Shown piece by piece: positions 6,811 to 17,706 of a DNA stretch of 64,000 nucleotides. This DNA is from 66-474 sp963771735. GTDB taxonomy: Bacteria; Pseudomonadota; Gammaproteobacteria; Xanthomonadales; Rhodanobacteraceae. The notes beneath the pieces were generated by a model. That model was given only the letters and a program-made list of their open reading frames with translations. It had not been told where the DNA came from and did no database searches. Position 1 is the first letter of the stretch. Every line of letters starts with the position of its first letter. The stretch is from positions 1,364,001-1,428,000 of the forward strand of contig CAVYUN010000002.1 of assembly GCA_963771735.1 (NCBI GenBank). The letters run 5' to 3'. A program made the translations under genes and the position numbers.

Positions 6811-9527
6811 GTGTACAAGAAGTTAGCCACGCTTGGAATCATCTGCTTCGTCGCGCTGCTGGCTGGCTGCACGCCGCAGATCCGGCAGGACAACGATTAC
6901 AGCCTTCAGCGCGAAGCGATTGCCGGCACCCACAAGCCGGTACCCAAGCCGCTGAACATCAACACGGGCGAGCAAGGCCAGCCGCTCGCGACCTCGAATG
7001 CGCCGGAGCAGCAATACGGCACCGGGGTATTCATCAACCCGGCCGCCACGAAGGGCAAATCGGGCGGTGCCGCCAACGAGGGTGGCGACATCACCTTCAA
7101 CTTCGACAACCAGCCGGTGCAGGCCGCCGTCAAGGCGATCCTGGGCGACGTGCTGCACGCCAACTATTCGATCGCGCCCGACGTCAAGGGCACCGTGACT
7201 TTCGCAACCTCGCAGCCGGTGACCCAGGCGGAAGTCCTGCCGATCCTGCAGATGCTGCTTTCCTGGACCGGCAACGCGTTGATCCAGCGCAACGGCGGCT
7301 ACATGGTGGTGCCGGTCGATCAGGCCGCACCCGGCAATCTGGTGCCGGGACTCGGCGCGGTATCGCCGGGAGCAGGCTATGCCGCACGGCTGTTCCCGCT
7401 GCACTACGTGTCCGCGCCGGCGATGCAGGAACTGCTGAAGCCGTTCGCGAATCCCAAGGCGTTCCTGCTGGTCGATCCGCTGCGCAACCTGCTGGTAATG
7501 GGCGGCTCGCCGGACGAACTTGCCAACTACCAGCGCATCGTCCAGACGTTCGACGTGGACTGGTTGCGCGGCATGTCGGTGGACGTGATTCCGCTGCAGC
7601 ACGTGCAGGCCGAAGACCTCGTCAACCAGTTGAACACCCTGTTCACCGAGCAGGGCGGCGAGTCGGGCAAGGACGCGAACAAACCGGTGTCCGTGCCAGG
7701 CAGCAATGTCACGGTCACGTTCGGCAACTCGAAAAACTCCATCGGCCAGGCCGGGAATCTTTCCAGCATGGTCCGGCTGATCCCGCTCAAGCAGAGCAAC
7801 TCGCTGGTGGTGATCACCTCGCAACCTTCCTATATCGACGAGGTGCGCAGGCTGGTCACGACCATCGACAACGGCGCCGGCAATTCCTCGGGCCTGTACG
7901 TCTACAACGTGCTCAACGTGAAGGCGTCGGATCTTGCCAAGCACCTCAATGAACTGTTCGGCAACACCACCGGCGGCAATTCGCAGAACGAAACCGGCGC
8001 GGTCGCGCCGGGCTTTTCGCCGCTCGAACAGACCTCCCGGGGTGGACTCGGGTGCGCAGCAGGGTTTCGGCAGCTTCGCGTCGGACAGCAACTCATCGGG
8101 AAGTTACGGCAGCAGCGGCAGCGACGAGACCGGCGGCGGTGGCATTGGCGCCGGCATGGTATCGGGTGCGACCCAGAGCCGTCGCCAACAGCAGTCGGGC
8201 CAGAACAATGTGGCGTTCACCACCTCGGAAGGCGTGCGCATCGCTGCGGTCAACGAGAACAACCAGTTGCTGATCAGGGCGAGGCCCGGAGAGTGGGAAA
8301 AATTGCTGCCGGTGATCCAGCGCCTCGACGAAAGGCCGCTGCAGGTGCAGATCGAAACCCGGGTTCTTGAAGTGAACCTGACCGGCGAATTCCAGTTCGG
8401 CGTGCAGTACTACCTTGGTGGCCTGATCGGCACCCAGCCAGGCTCACCGCCCAACACGAACGAGTCCTACCACCGCCACCAGGGCGCGGTCGGACTGGGC
8501 GGGGTCAAATACGATGCAACCTCCGAATGCGTTGTTCTATTCCTTCGCGGGCAACAATCTGCAGTTTGCGCTGAAGGCCCTGGAAACCAGCGGTGACGCC
8601 AAGGTGCTGTCGGCGCCTTCCACGGTGGTGCTCAACAACCAGGAGACCACCTTCAAGGTGGGCGAAAAGATTCCGGTGGTGCAGAACTACTACGTGCCCG
8701 GTCTTGGCGTCGGCTCGACGACCGGAAACACCAGCGTCGGTCAGGTGCAGTACATCGATACCGGCGTGCTGCTGGACGTGGTGCCGCGCGTCAGTCCCGG
8801 CGGGCTGGTCTACCTGGACGTGCAGCAGATCGTCAGCAAGCCGACCACGCAGGATCAATACGGCAACTACACCATCACCAACCGCGCGCTGAGCACCGAA
8901 GTCGCGGTGCAGAGCGGCCAGACGGTATTGCTGGGTGGTCTGATCCAGCAGACCGATACCACCCAGGACAACGGCGTTCCGTTCCTCAACCGGATACCGT
9001 TCCTGGGGCGCCTGTTCGGCACCACCGATCGCAAAAAGGATCGCACGGAACTGATCGTGCTGATCACCCCGCGCATCATCCGCAATCCGGAAGACGCGCG
9101 CCGCATCACCGACGAATACCAGACCCAGTTCGATTCGCTTAAGCCGATCCTGTCGAAGGCAGATGCGACGCCCGCCTCGGACGAGGCATCGGGAAGCGGG
9201 CCGTCGAATGAGGCAGTGCCGTCGCCGGCAAGCACGGCACCGGCGCCGGCCGTGGCCGCGCCGGTTCACGATTCGGCCGCGGCGACGCCATCCGGGAAAT
9301 GGCTGGTACGGGTTGCGACCTTCACCAACGAAGGCGATGCCGAACATCTGCACCAGCGCCTGCAGCAGTCCGGCTACACCAGCTACGTGCAAACCCTGTC
9401 GACCCGCAAGGGCACGCTCTGGCGCGTATGCGCCGGGCCGGTCGTCAACCGTGAAGCCGCCGAACGCCTGCGCGACGCCATCGCAGGCGATCTGCACATC
9501 ACCGGCATGCAGGTCGCCAATCGCTGA
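6811..9527 (+). CDS. gspD: Secretin GspD with C-terminal SPOR domain (two frame breaks)
   Basis: Outer-membrane secretin channel of the T2SS. The N-terminus is a lipoprotein signal (VALLAGC, Cys20), so the protein may be lipid-anchored like XpsD. Domains in order: N0 (about 90-165), N1 (190-255), N2 (265-360), N3 with a Gly/Ser-rich insertion (370-500), the secretin barrel domain (about 515-775, with VPFLNRIPFLGRLFG and LIVLITPRII), a Pro/Ala/Ser linker, and a SPOR-type peptidoglycan-binding domain (9295-9527: KWLVRVATFTNEGDAEHL, SYVQTLSTRKGTLWRVCAGP). The frame shifts at about 8035 (cccgggg) and 8505; corrected length is about 904 residues, longer than usual because of the SPOR tail, which is in frame with the barrel domain. 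Confidence 0.9.
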
Positions 9528-9599
9528 ACGTCGCGATAACTTTCAGGTAATCTCGTGCTGTTCTAGTCTGCTGCTGGGTGCCGTCAGTAGACTGCGCGG

Positions 9600-10485
9600 A
9601 TGCCTGCATCGTTGACGAGCATCATCATCGTCGCCGCCGACAGCGGATCGTCGCTGCGCGAGTGCGTGGCGCGCGCGCTGGCGTCGAGCGTGCCGGTCGA
9701 GGTGATTCTCGTCGACAACGCGTCGCGTGACGGCGTGCCGCAGGCGGTCGATCGCGCGCATGCCAACGACGAGCGCGTGCACGTCGTCTACAACCACGCC
9801 AACCTCGGCTTCGGACCGGCGGTGAATGTCGGCGCGCGGCAGGCGCGTGGCGACACGCTGCTGGTCCTGAATCCGGATTGCATGCTGGAGCCGGATACGC
9901 TCGCGCGCATGCTGGATGTGTTGCATGCGCACGCCGACGCGGGCGTGGTCGGCGCCGTGGTCTGCGATGCGGATGGCGTGCCCGATCCCGCATCACGACG
10001 ACGCGACCCGCTGCTGCGTCGATCGCTGAACGCAATGACCGGCCGCGCGAAGCGTGAAGCCGAGGGTGCGCGATACGAGGGCGTCGACGTGCCGGGGCCG
10101 ATTCCCGAATCGGTCGATCGAGGTCGAGAACGTCTCGGGTGCGATCATGCTGCTGCCGCGAATGGTCTTCGATCGCCTGAACGGTTTCGACGAGGGCTAC
10201 TTCCTGCATTGCGAGGATCTGGACCTGTGCCGGCGCGCGCGCGATGCGGGCTGCAAGATCCTGCTGGCCGGAAACGTGCGGGTGCGCCACGCCAAGGGCG
10301 GTTCCAGCGCGCACCGGCCCGTGTTCGTCAGTTACCATAAGCACCGCGGCATGTGGCGCTGGTTCCGCAAGTTCGATCCCGCCGCGCGCAAGCCGCTGAC
10401 ACGCGCGCTGGTTGCCTGTGGCATCGTGGCGCACTTCCTCGCCACCGTTCCGCTACTGAGCCTGCAGCGCTTGGGTCGTCACTGA
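9600..10485 (+). CDS. Family 2 glycosyltransferase, rhamnosyltransferase-like (one frame break)
   Basis: GT-A-fold glycosyltransferase of the WbbL/rhamnosyltransferase type, acting at the cytoplasmic face on a surface polysaccharide or similar acceptor; the substrate cannot be read from sequence. Visible are the nucleotide-binding start (SIIIVAADSGSSL, EVILVDNAS), NLGFGPAVNVGARQARGDTL, the LNPDC (DxD-like) metal site, and, after a one-base shift near 10115, GAIMLLPRMVFDRLNGFDE and the ED pair of YFLHCEDLDLCRRARDAG. Joined length is about 294 residues, normal for the family. It follows gspD by 72 bp and precedes def by 19 bp. Confidence 0.85.
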
Positions 10486-10504
10486 AACAGCAACGGAAAC
10501 AAGC

Positions 10505-11041
10505 ATGATTCGTGAAATCCTGAAGATGGGCGATCCGCGCCTGTTGCGGGTTGCGCCTTCGGTGCCGGAGGCGATGTTCGGCACCGCCGAACTTAACGAA
10601 CTGATTGCCGATATGTTCGAGACCATGCAGGCAGCCGACGGCGTCGGCCTGGCCGCGCCGCAGATCGGCGTGGACCTGCAACTGGTGGTCTTCGGCTTCG
10701 AGCATTCCGACCGTTATCCCGAGGCACCGGAAGTACCGCGCACGATCCTGCTCAATCCCGAGATCACGCCGCTGTCGCGCGACATGGAGGATGGCTGGGA
10801 AGGTTGCCTGTCGGTGCCGGGCCTGCGTGGCGTGGTCAGTCGTTATTCGATGATCCGCTACCAGGGCGTGGATCCGGACGGTGCGCCCATCGACCGCAAC
10901 GCCGATGGTTTCCACGCACGCGTGGTGCAGCATGAATGCGATCACCTGATCGGTCGGCTGTATCCCTCTCGCATCACCGATTTCTCGCGGTTCGGCTTCA
11001 TCGACGTGCTGTTCCCGGAAGAAGCCGGCCAGCTCGAATGA
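10505..11041 (+). CDS. def: Peptide deformylase
   Basis: Removes the formyl group from the N-terminal methionine of nascent proteins in the cytoplasm. All three family motifs are present: GVGLAAPQIG (46-55), EGCLSVPG with metal ligand Cys101, and QHECDHLIG with His143 and His147 as ligands and catalytic Glu144. The 178-residue length is normal. It is convergent with valS, with 15 bp between stops. Many bacteria keep def next to fmt; here no fmt is seen, so a second def copy elsewhere is possible. Confidence 0.95.
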   Translation: MIREILKMGDPRLLRVAPSVPEAMFGTAELNELIADMFETMQAADGVGLAAPQIGVDLQLVVFGFEHSDRYPEAPEVPRTILLNPEITPLSRDMEDGWEGCLSVPGLRGVVSRYSMIRYQGVDPDGAPIDRNADGFHARVVQHECDHLIGRLYPSRITDFSRFGFIDVLFPEEAGQLE

Positions 11042-11056
11042 TGCCCGGTCTGCGCA

Positions 11057-14000
11057 TCAGGCGCGCAGTTTCTCCGCCTGTCCGCGCAACGCGTCGAGCT
11101 GGGTGTTCCAGTCGGCCAGCCGCGTGCGTTCCTGTTCGACCACTGCCGCAGGTGCGTGATCGACGAAGTTGGCATTGCCGAGCTTGCCCTCGCATTTCCT
11201 GATTTCGCCCTGGATGCGGGCGATTTCCTTGTCGAGTCGCGCGCGTTCGGCATCGAGATCGATCAGGCCCGGCGAGCGGGTATCAGGATGCGCAGGTTGC
11301 CGACCACGGCGGCCGCGGCGGCTGGTTCGGCTTCGCGCATCGTCCAGCCAGCCGGTGCATCTCGCAGCGCGCGAGGAACGCGATTTGGGTGGCGAACTTG
11401 TCGGCGCGGCGCCGGTCCTCGGCGTTGCCGTCGGCCAGCAGCAGCGGGATGGTCTTGCCGGGCGCGATATTCATTTCGCTGCGGATCTTGCGCACCCCGG
11501 TCAGCACGGCCTTGAACCATTCGATCTCCGCGCTGGCGTTCTCGTCGACAGCGAAATCGTCGGCGCGTGGGTACGAACAATCCAGATGGAGGTTGGCTTG
11601 AAGTCTGCCGCGGATGCCGGTTTGTCGCTTGCGATCGGCCGAGGATCGCAAAGGCAGCTCTTGCCAGATTTCCTCGGTAATGAACGGGATGACCGGATGC
11701 AACGCGCGCAGCACGGCTTCCAGAACCACCAGCAAGGTGCGGCGCGTGGACGCGGCGGCGTTGCGCATCGTCGCCGTTCAACGCGGGCTTCGACAGTTCC
11801 AGGAACCAGTCGCAGTATTCGTTCCACACGAACTCGTACAGCGCCTGCGCGAGGTGGTCGAAACGATACGTCGCGAAATGCCGTTCGACTTGCGCGAGCG
11901 TGTCGTGCAGGCGTGAAAGGATCCAGCGTTCGGCTTCGGTCGCGGGTTCCCGCGGTGCCGCGGCAATGCCGTTCCCGGCTTCGCCGACGTTCATCAACAC
12001 GAAGCGCGCGGCGTTCCACAGTTTGTTGCAGAACGCCTTGTAGCCCTCGGCGCGCTTGAGGTCGAAATTGATGGTGCGGCTGTAGCTGGCCAGTGCCGCG
12101 AACGTGAAGCGCAGCGCATCGGTGCCGATCGCGGCGATGCCGTCGGGGTAATCCCGGCGGATGCGCTTCTCGACCTTTTCGCGCACTTGCGGGATCAGCA
12201 GGGATTTCGTCGATTTCTCGACCAGCGCGGGCAGCGTGATGCCATCGATCAGGTCCAGCGGGTCCAGGGTGTTGCCCTTGGACTTGGACATCTTCTGGCC
12301 TTCGGCGTCACGCACGATGGCGTTGATGTAGACCTCGCGGAACGGCACCCTGTCGCGCGGGTCTGCTCGATCGGGCTCGTAAGTTCCGTCTTCGCGGCGC
12401 CCCGTGAAATACAGGGTCGCCATCACCATCCGCGCGACCCAGAAGAAGATGATGTCGAAGCCGGTGACCAGCACCGAACTTGGCAGGAAGATCTTGTCGG
12501 TGTGCCAGTTCGCAACAACTTCGCCGTGTTCGTTCTTCACGGGTTCGTTGGCAGGCCAGCCGAGCGTGGAGAACGGCCATAGCGCCGACGAGAACCAGGT
12601 GTCCAGCACGTCCTCATCCTGCTTCAGTGCGCCGACCGGCTGCACGGTCGCGTGGGCGCGTGCATCGGCCTCGTCCTCGCCGACGAAAATGTTGCCGGCC
12701 GCGTCGTACCACGCCGGAATGCGGTGTCCCCACCACAGTTGCCGGCTGATGCACCAGTCCTGGATGTTGTCCAGCCACTGTGTGTAAGTCGTCGTCCAGT
12801 TTTCCGGCACGAACTTGATGTCGCCGTTGCGCACCGCGTCCAGCGCCGGTTGGGTGATCGCGCTGCGTCCCTTGTCCGACGTGAGGTCCACGAACCACTG
12901 GTCGGTCAGCATCGGTTCGATCACCGCGTCCGAACGCTGGCTCACAGGCACCTGCAGCTTGTGTGGCTTGGTTTCGACCAGCCGCCCTTCAGCTTCGAGG
13001 TCGGCAATGATGCGCTTGCGCGCGTCGTAGCGATCAAGGCCACGATATTCTGTGGGAATGCCCGCGTCAGTTGCCATATCGACGAGGTTGGCGTGTGGCC
13101 TGCCTGAGCCGCCGGGCTTAGCGACACGTTTTGCCCAATCGGTGTCACCAATGATTTTTGCGTCGAGCGTTAGAACGCTAATTTGCGGCAGCTTGTGCCG
13201 CTGCCCGATCGCGTAATCGTTGAAATCGTGCGCTGGCGTGATCTTCACGCAGCCGGTGCCGAATTCGCGATCGACGTAGTCGTCGGCGATGATCGGAATC
13301 TCGCGGTTCGCCAGCGGCAACATCAGCTTCTTGCCGACCAGCTTCGCGTAGCGTTCGTCTTCCGGGTGTACCGCCACCGCGACGTCGCCGAGCATGGTTT
13401 CCGGGCGCGTGGTCGCGATCACCACGTGGTCGGGTTCGCCGGGTCGCGGATCGATCACGTCGTAGCGGATCGACCACAGGAATCCGTCGCGTTCGACGTT
13501 GTCGACTTCGAGGTCCGAGACCGCGGTCATCAGCACCGGGTCCCAGTTGACCAGCCGGTTGCCGCGATAGATCAATCCGGCGCGGTACCACTCGACGAAT
13601 ACCTTGCGCACCGCCGCGGACAACCCTTCGTCCATGGTGAAGCGCTCGCGCGACCAGTCGACGCTCGCGCCCAGCCGGCGCATCTGCCGGGTGATGGTCG
13701 ATCCCGACTCGTGCTTCCATTGCCACACGCGTTCGACGAACGCTTCGCGCCCGAGGTCGTGGCGCGACTTGCCCTCGGCGGCCAACTGGTTCTCGACGAT
13801 CTTCTGCGTCGCGATGCCGGCGTGGTCGCTGCCGCCCTGCCACAGCGTGTTCTTTCCCGACATGCGCGCGTGCCGGATCAGGGCGTCCATGATGGTCTGC
13901 TGGAACGCATGGCCCATGTGCAAAGTGCCGGTCACGTTGGGCGGCGGCAGCAGGATCGAATAGGGCTCGCCGGCGCCGGCTGGCTTGAAGCAGCCGGCGT

Positions 14001-14061
14001 CTTCCCAACGCGCATACCACTTCGATTCGATCTGTTTGGGGTCGAAGCTCTTGTCCATCAT
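11057..14061 (-). CDS. valS: Valyl-tRNA synthetase (C-terminal third crosses frame breaks)
   Basis: Class I aminoacyl-tRNA synthetase that charges tRNA-Val. The HIGH-type motif PPPNVTGTLHMGH lies at residues 39-51 and KMSKSKGN at about 590. The editing domain and anticodon-binding domain follow, then the C-terminal coiled coil (AERARLDKEIARIQGEI...QAEKLRA) ending at TGA 11059-11057. Three single-base shifts are needed to keep the protein continuous: about 11770, 11340 and 11275. Joined length is about 1,000 residues, slightly above the usual 950. As the enzyme is essential and only one copy is visible, the breaks are taken as sequence errors. Confidence 0.93.
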
Positions 14062-14156
14062 GGGTCCGGATTGCGCGCGCCGCGCGGCTCAGCAAGTCAA
14101 ACGGCGATTGTAACGATTCCGGGCGAGCCGCTGGAAAGGCAAACAAGGCGCGGCTG

Positions 14157-15287
14157 CTACGGTGTCCACTTCTTGTGCGTGTGGATCGACATCACCACGC
14201 CGAACCCCGTCAACAGGGTGATGGCCGAGGTGCCGCCGTAGCTCACCAACGGCAGCGGCACGCCGACCACCGGCAGCAGGCCGGCGATCATGCCGCCGTT
14301 GACGATCACGTAGACCATGAAGGCCAGCGCGAAGGCGCCGGCCACGAGGCGCGAGTAGGTGTCGCGTGCATTGGCGGCGATCCACAGGCAGCGTCCGACG
14401 ATGAAGGCGTAGACGGCCAGCAGTACCAGCACGCCGATCAGCCCGAATTCCTCGCCCAGCACGGCGAAGATGAAGTCGGTGGTGTGCTCGGGCAGGAATT
14501 CGAGTTTCGACTGGGTGCCCTGGTTGAAGCCCTTGCCGAGGACGCCGCCCGAGCCGACCGCGATCATGGATTGCAGGATGTGCCAGCCGCTGCCGAGTGG
14601 GTCGCGATCGGGGTGCAGGAAAGTCAGGATGCGCTGGCGTTGGTAGCCATGCATGAGATGCCAATGCCACGCTACCGATGCCATGGCACCGAGGCCGGCG
14701 ATGGCGGTGCCGATCTTCCACCACTGCAAGCCGGCCAGGAAAAGTACGAACAGTCCCGAAGCGGCCACCAGCAGCGCGGTGCCGAGGTCGGGCTGCTTGA
14801 AGATCAGCCAGGCGGGCAAAGCAATCAATACGCTCGTCACCAGCAGATCGCGCCAGCGCGGCGGCAGCGGACGCGGGTGCAGGTACCAGGCGATCATCAT
14901 CGGCATCGCCAGTTTCATCAGTTCGGAGGGCTGGAAACGGACCACGCCGATGTCCAGCCAGCGGTTCGCGCCCTGGCCTTCGCCGAGCACCTTGACCGCC
15001 ACCAGCAGCAGGACGGCCAAAACATAGAACCAGGGCGTCCACGCGCGCAGCAGGCTCGGCGGGATGCGCGATACCGCGACCAGCAATGCCGCGCCCACGA
15101 GGAAGCGCGTCGCCTGGCCGGCGACCATGCCGGCGTCCAGATTGCTGGCGCTGTAGAGCACGGTCAGGCCGATCAGGGCGAGGATCAGCAATCCGATTGC
15201 AAGCGGCAGGTCGATGCGCGGGCGCGAGAAGATCCTGCGTCCGATTCGCATGGTGCGTGCGGTGAGGCTGGCGGCGAGTTCGTTCAT
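14157..15287 (-). CDS. rodA: Peptidoglycan glycosyltransferase RodA
   Basis: SEDS-family glycan polymerase of the elongasome, working with PBP2 in the inner membrane. The 376-residue product has about ten membrane helices and typical signatures: the conserved LGEGQGANRWLDIG loop, PSELMKLA, KQPDLGT, and the end GVPLPLVSYGGTS. The start ATG at 15287 overlaps the mrdA stop (ATGA). The frame continues upstream through mrdA, but that part is antisense-phase shadow. It is the last gene of an mreC-mreD-mrdA-rodA transcription unit. Confidence 0.96.
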   Translation of the reverse strand: MNELAASLTARTMRIGRRIFSRPRIDLPLAIGLLILALIGLTVLYSASNLDAGMVAGQATRFLVGAALLVAVSRIPPSLLRAWTPWFYVLAVLLLVAVKVLGEGQGANRWLDIGVVRFQPSELMKLAMPMMIAWYLHPRPLPPRWRDLLVTSVLIALPAWLIFKQPDLGTALLVAASGLFVLFLAGLQWWKIGTAIAGLGAMASVAWHWHLMHGYQRQRILTFLHPDRDPLGSGWHILQSMIAVGSGGVLGKGFNQGTQSKLEFLPEHTTDFIFAVLGEEFGLIGVLVLLAVYAFIVGRCLWIAANARDTYSRLVAGAFALAFMVYVIVNGGMIAGLLPVVGVPLPLVSYGGTSAITLLTGFGVVMSIHTHKKWTP

Positions 15288-17209
15288 GGCGTGCTCGGGG
15301 CCGGCGCCTTGGGCGAGCCGGCGACCGCCATGACCGGCAAGGGCGGTCGCTCGGACGGCGGGGTGTCGGCCAGCCACTGGTTGAGCATCTTGCGCGCGAT
15401 CGGTGCCGCCGCGCTGCCACCCCAGGCGCCGTGTTCCAGCGCCACCGCGATGGCGATGCGCGGATGGTTCGCCGGTGCGTAGCAGATGAACCAGGCACGA
15501 TGCCGCTTGGCCAGATATTCCAGGTTCTTGTCGTTGTTGTAGGCGTTGGTGGTGCGCGAGTAACGTTCGGCGGTACCGGTCTTGCCCGCGATCAGGTACG
15601 GGAAATCTTTGCCGATACCGGCCGCGTAAGCAGTGCCGAGGGGGTTGTAGACGACGCCCAGCATGCCTTGTTTGATCGCTTCGAGGTCGGCGGGATTGTG
15701 GATGATCTGCACGGGCGGAGGTTGCCTGTACGGTTCCTCCGGTGCCTTCAGGCCGTCGCTGGTCGCCGCCAGTAGGTGGGGCGTATGCGAAGTCCCGTCG
15801 CCGGCCAGGGAAGCCAGCGCGTGTGCCATCTGCAACGGCGTCACCATCCAGTAACCCTGGCCGATGCCGGCGATCACGGTTTCGCCGGGGTACCACGGCT
15901 TGTCGAAGGTCGCGCGCTTCCATTCGGGCGAAGGCAGCACGCCGCCGGTTTCGTCGGGCAGGTCGATGCCGGTGGGGCGGCCGAATCCGAATTTGGACAT
16001 CCACTGGTCGAAGCGGCCGATGCCCATCTGGTAGGCGAGTGAGTAGAAGTAGGTGTTCACCGATTGGGTGATCGCCTGCATCAGGTTCACGCGGCCGGCG
16101 CCGTAACGCGTGTCGTCGCGGTAACCGCGCGAGGAGCCGGGAATGTACCAGGTGCCGGTGGACAAGACGGTGTCGGTCGGCGTGCGCAAGCCCAGCTCCA
16201 GTCCGCCCAGCCCGATGAACGGTTTGACCGTTGAACCGGGCGGGTAGCCGCCGCGCATCGCGCGGTTGAGCAGCGGCTTTTCGGGGTTGTCGAGCAAGGT
16301 CGAATAATCGGTCTGGCTGATGCCGTTGACGAACAGGTTCGGATCGAAACTCGGCACGGTCACCATCGCCAGCACGTCGCCATTGCGTGGATCGATCGCG
16401 ACAGCAGCGCCGGTCTGGCCATTGAAGGCCTCGATGGTGGCCTTCTGCAGGCGTTCGTCGATGGTCAGGTACAGATTCTTTCCGGGCTTGGCGGCGACCT
16501 GCTTCAGCACGCGCAGCGGCCTCTGGTCGGCGTTGACTTCGACCACTTCGTAACCGGGCGCGCCGTGCAGCAGGCGTTCGTATTCCTTTTCCAGCCCGGT
16601 CTTTCCGACGTGGGTGGTGCCGGCGTAAAGATCGGAATCGAGCTTTGCCTGTTCCTTTTCGTCGATACGCCCGACGTAGCCCACCACGTGCGCGAACTCG
16701 GCACCATAGGGATAGTTGCGGGTGAGGTAGGGCGTGATGTTGACGCCCGGGAATTCCCACTGGTTGATGGCGAAACGGTCGCGCTCGCTCTCGGTCAGCC
16801 GGAACTTCAGCGGCACCGAATCGAACGAACGGTACTGCCCGAGGCTCTGCTTGAAGCGCCGGATGTCGTCCGGGGTCAGCGGCACGATCGCGGACAGCCT
16901 GTGCAGCATGGCGTCCATGTGCCTGACCTTGTCCGGCACCACGTCGAGACGGAAGGCAGGCACGTTGTCCGCAAGCAGTTTGCCTTCGCGGTCATAGATC
17001 AATCCACGCGGCGGTTGCAAATGCCTGAGCCGGACGCGGTTGGCCTTGGCTTGGGTCGAATATTCGGCATGCTCGAACACTTGCAGGTAGACGAAGCGAC
17101 CGGCCACCGTCAGCACCAGCGCCAGCATGATCGCGAACCCGGCCAGCGCGCGCCGCGCGAAGCGTGCGCGCCGGGCGCGCTCGTCGGGCAGTTCGTGGTG
17201 CCGGTTCAT
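15284..17209 (-). CDS. mrdA: Penicillin-binding protein 2 (elongation transpeptidase)
   Basis: Class B PBP that cross-links peptidoglycan during side-wall growth and activates RodA. The 641-residue protein has an N-terminal membrane helix (about 20-42), the pedestal domain (PPRGLIYDREGKLLADN), and a transpeptidase domain with the SxxK motif (GSTVKP, Ser near 327), SVN (near 383) and KTGTAE (near 543). Length and motif spacing are normal. Its stop overlaps rodA and its start overlaps mreD by four bases, so translation is probably coupled. Confidence 0.97.
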   Translation of the reverse strand: MNRHHELPDERARRARFARRALAGFAIMLALVLTVAGRFVYLQVFEHAEYSTQAKANRVRLRHLQPPRGLIYDREGKLLADNVPAFRLDVVPDKVRHMDAMLHRLSAIVPLTPDDIRRFKQSLGQYRSFDSVPLKFRLTESERDRFAINQWEFPGVNITPYLTRNYPYGAEFAHVVGYVGRIDEKEQAKLDSDLYAGTTHVGKTGLEKEYERLLHGAPGYEVVEVNADQRPLRVLKQVAAKPGKNLYLTIDERLQKATIEAFNGQTGAAVAIDPRNGDVLAMVTVPSFDPNLFVNGISQTDYSTLLDNPEKPLLNRAMRGGYPPGSTVKPFIGLGGLELGLRTPTDTVLSTGTWYIPGSSRGYRDDTRYGAGRVNLMQAITQSVNTYFYSLAYQMGIGRFDQWMSKFGFGRPTGIDLPDETGGVLPSPEWKRATFDKPWYPGETVIAGIGQGYWMVTPLQMAHALASLAGDGTSHTPHLLAATSDGLKAPEEPYRQPPPVQIIHNPADLEAIKQGMLGVVYNPLGTAYAAGIGKDFPYLIAGKTGTAERYSRTTNAYNNDKNLEYLAKRHRAWFICYAPANHPRIAIAVALEHGAWGGSAAAPIARKMLNQWLADTPPSERPPLPVMAVAGSPKAPAPSTP

Positions 17210-17706
17210 GTCGCCTTGGCCCCCTTGCCACGCACGCGCGTATTCACGTCATCGAGCAGCAGGAACACGAACGGCCAGATCGCGGCGCCCACCGCCGGGG
17301 CCAGCCACGACAGCACCGGCATCGCCGGGGCGCCCGCGAACGCGCGGATCAGGGCTTGCAGCACGTGGTTGTTCAAAAGCAGCAACCATACCGCCAGCGA
17401 CTGTTGCCACATCGGGAAGAAACGCAGCCGCGAGCGGAACCGCAAGGCGATGAACACCAGTACCGCCAGCCGCAAGGCCTGGTCGCCCAGCAGCGCGCCG
17501 TTCAGAAGATCGGCGGCGAGGCCGGTGCAGAATGCCAGGCCCACGCTGACCCGGTCGGTGGCCTCCAGCGACCAGTAGATCAGCACCAGGGCAGGCCAGT
17601 AGGGCTTGAGCGGCTGGATGATCGCCGGGAGCGGCATCAGCATCAGCAGCAGCGCCAACGCGATGCCGATCCAGAATGCCCAGCCCTGTGCGCGCGGGCG
17701 ATTCAT
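17206..17706 (-). CDS. mreD: Rod shape-determining protein MreD
   Basis: Small polytopic inner-membrane protein of the elongasome. The 166-residue product has five or six hydrophobic segments and MreD-type features (YWPALVLIYWSLEATDRVSVGLAFCTGL, here split: ADLLNGALLGDQAL). It overlaps both mreC and mrdA by four bases. Position between mreC and mrdA, size and topology make the call firm although MreD is weakly conserved. Confidence 0.93.
   Translation of the reverse strand: MNRPRAQGWAFWIGIALALLLMLMPLPAIIQPLKPYWPALVLIYWSLEATDRVSVGLAFCTGLAADLLNGALLGDQALRLAVLVFIALRFRSRLRFFPMWQQSLAVWLLLLNNHVLQALIRAFAGAPAMPVLSWLAPAVGAAIWPFVFLLLDDVNTRVRGKGAKAT

Noticed and set aside
8370..8383. A 14-base match to the gspI repeat arm inside gspD (AAGTGAACCTGACC)
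   Set aside because: It encodes the secretin residues EVNLTG in frame and has no inverted partner nearby; coincidence.
13183..14241. A 352-codon frame on the plus strand over valS
   Set aside because: It is antisense to a clear class I synthetase and has shadow-like His/Arg/Asp-rich composition.
14175..15482. A 435-codon plus-strand frame opposite rodA
   Set aside because: Antisense shadow with Gln/His-rich text and no family match.
14157..16760. An 867-codon minus-strand frame covering rodA and most of mrdA
   Set aside because: Only the rodA part is real; the upstream part is out of phase with the well-defined PBP2 and rodA starts at 15287.
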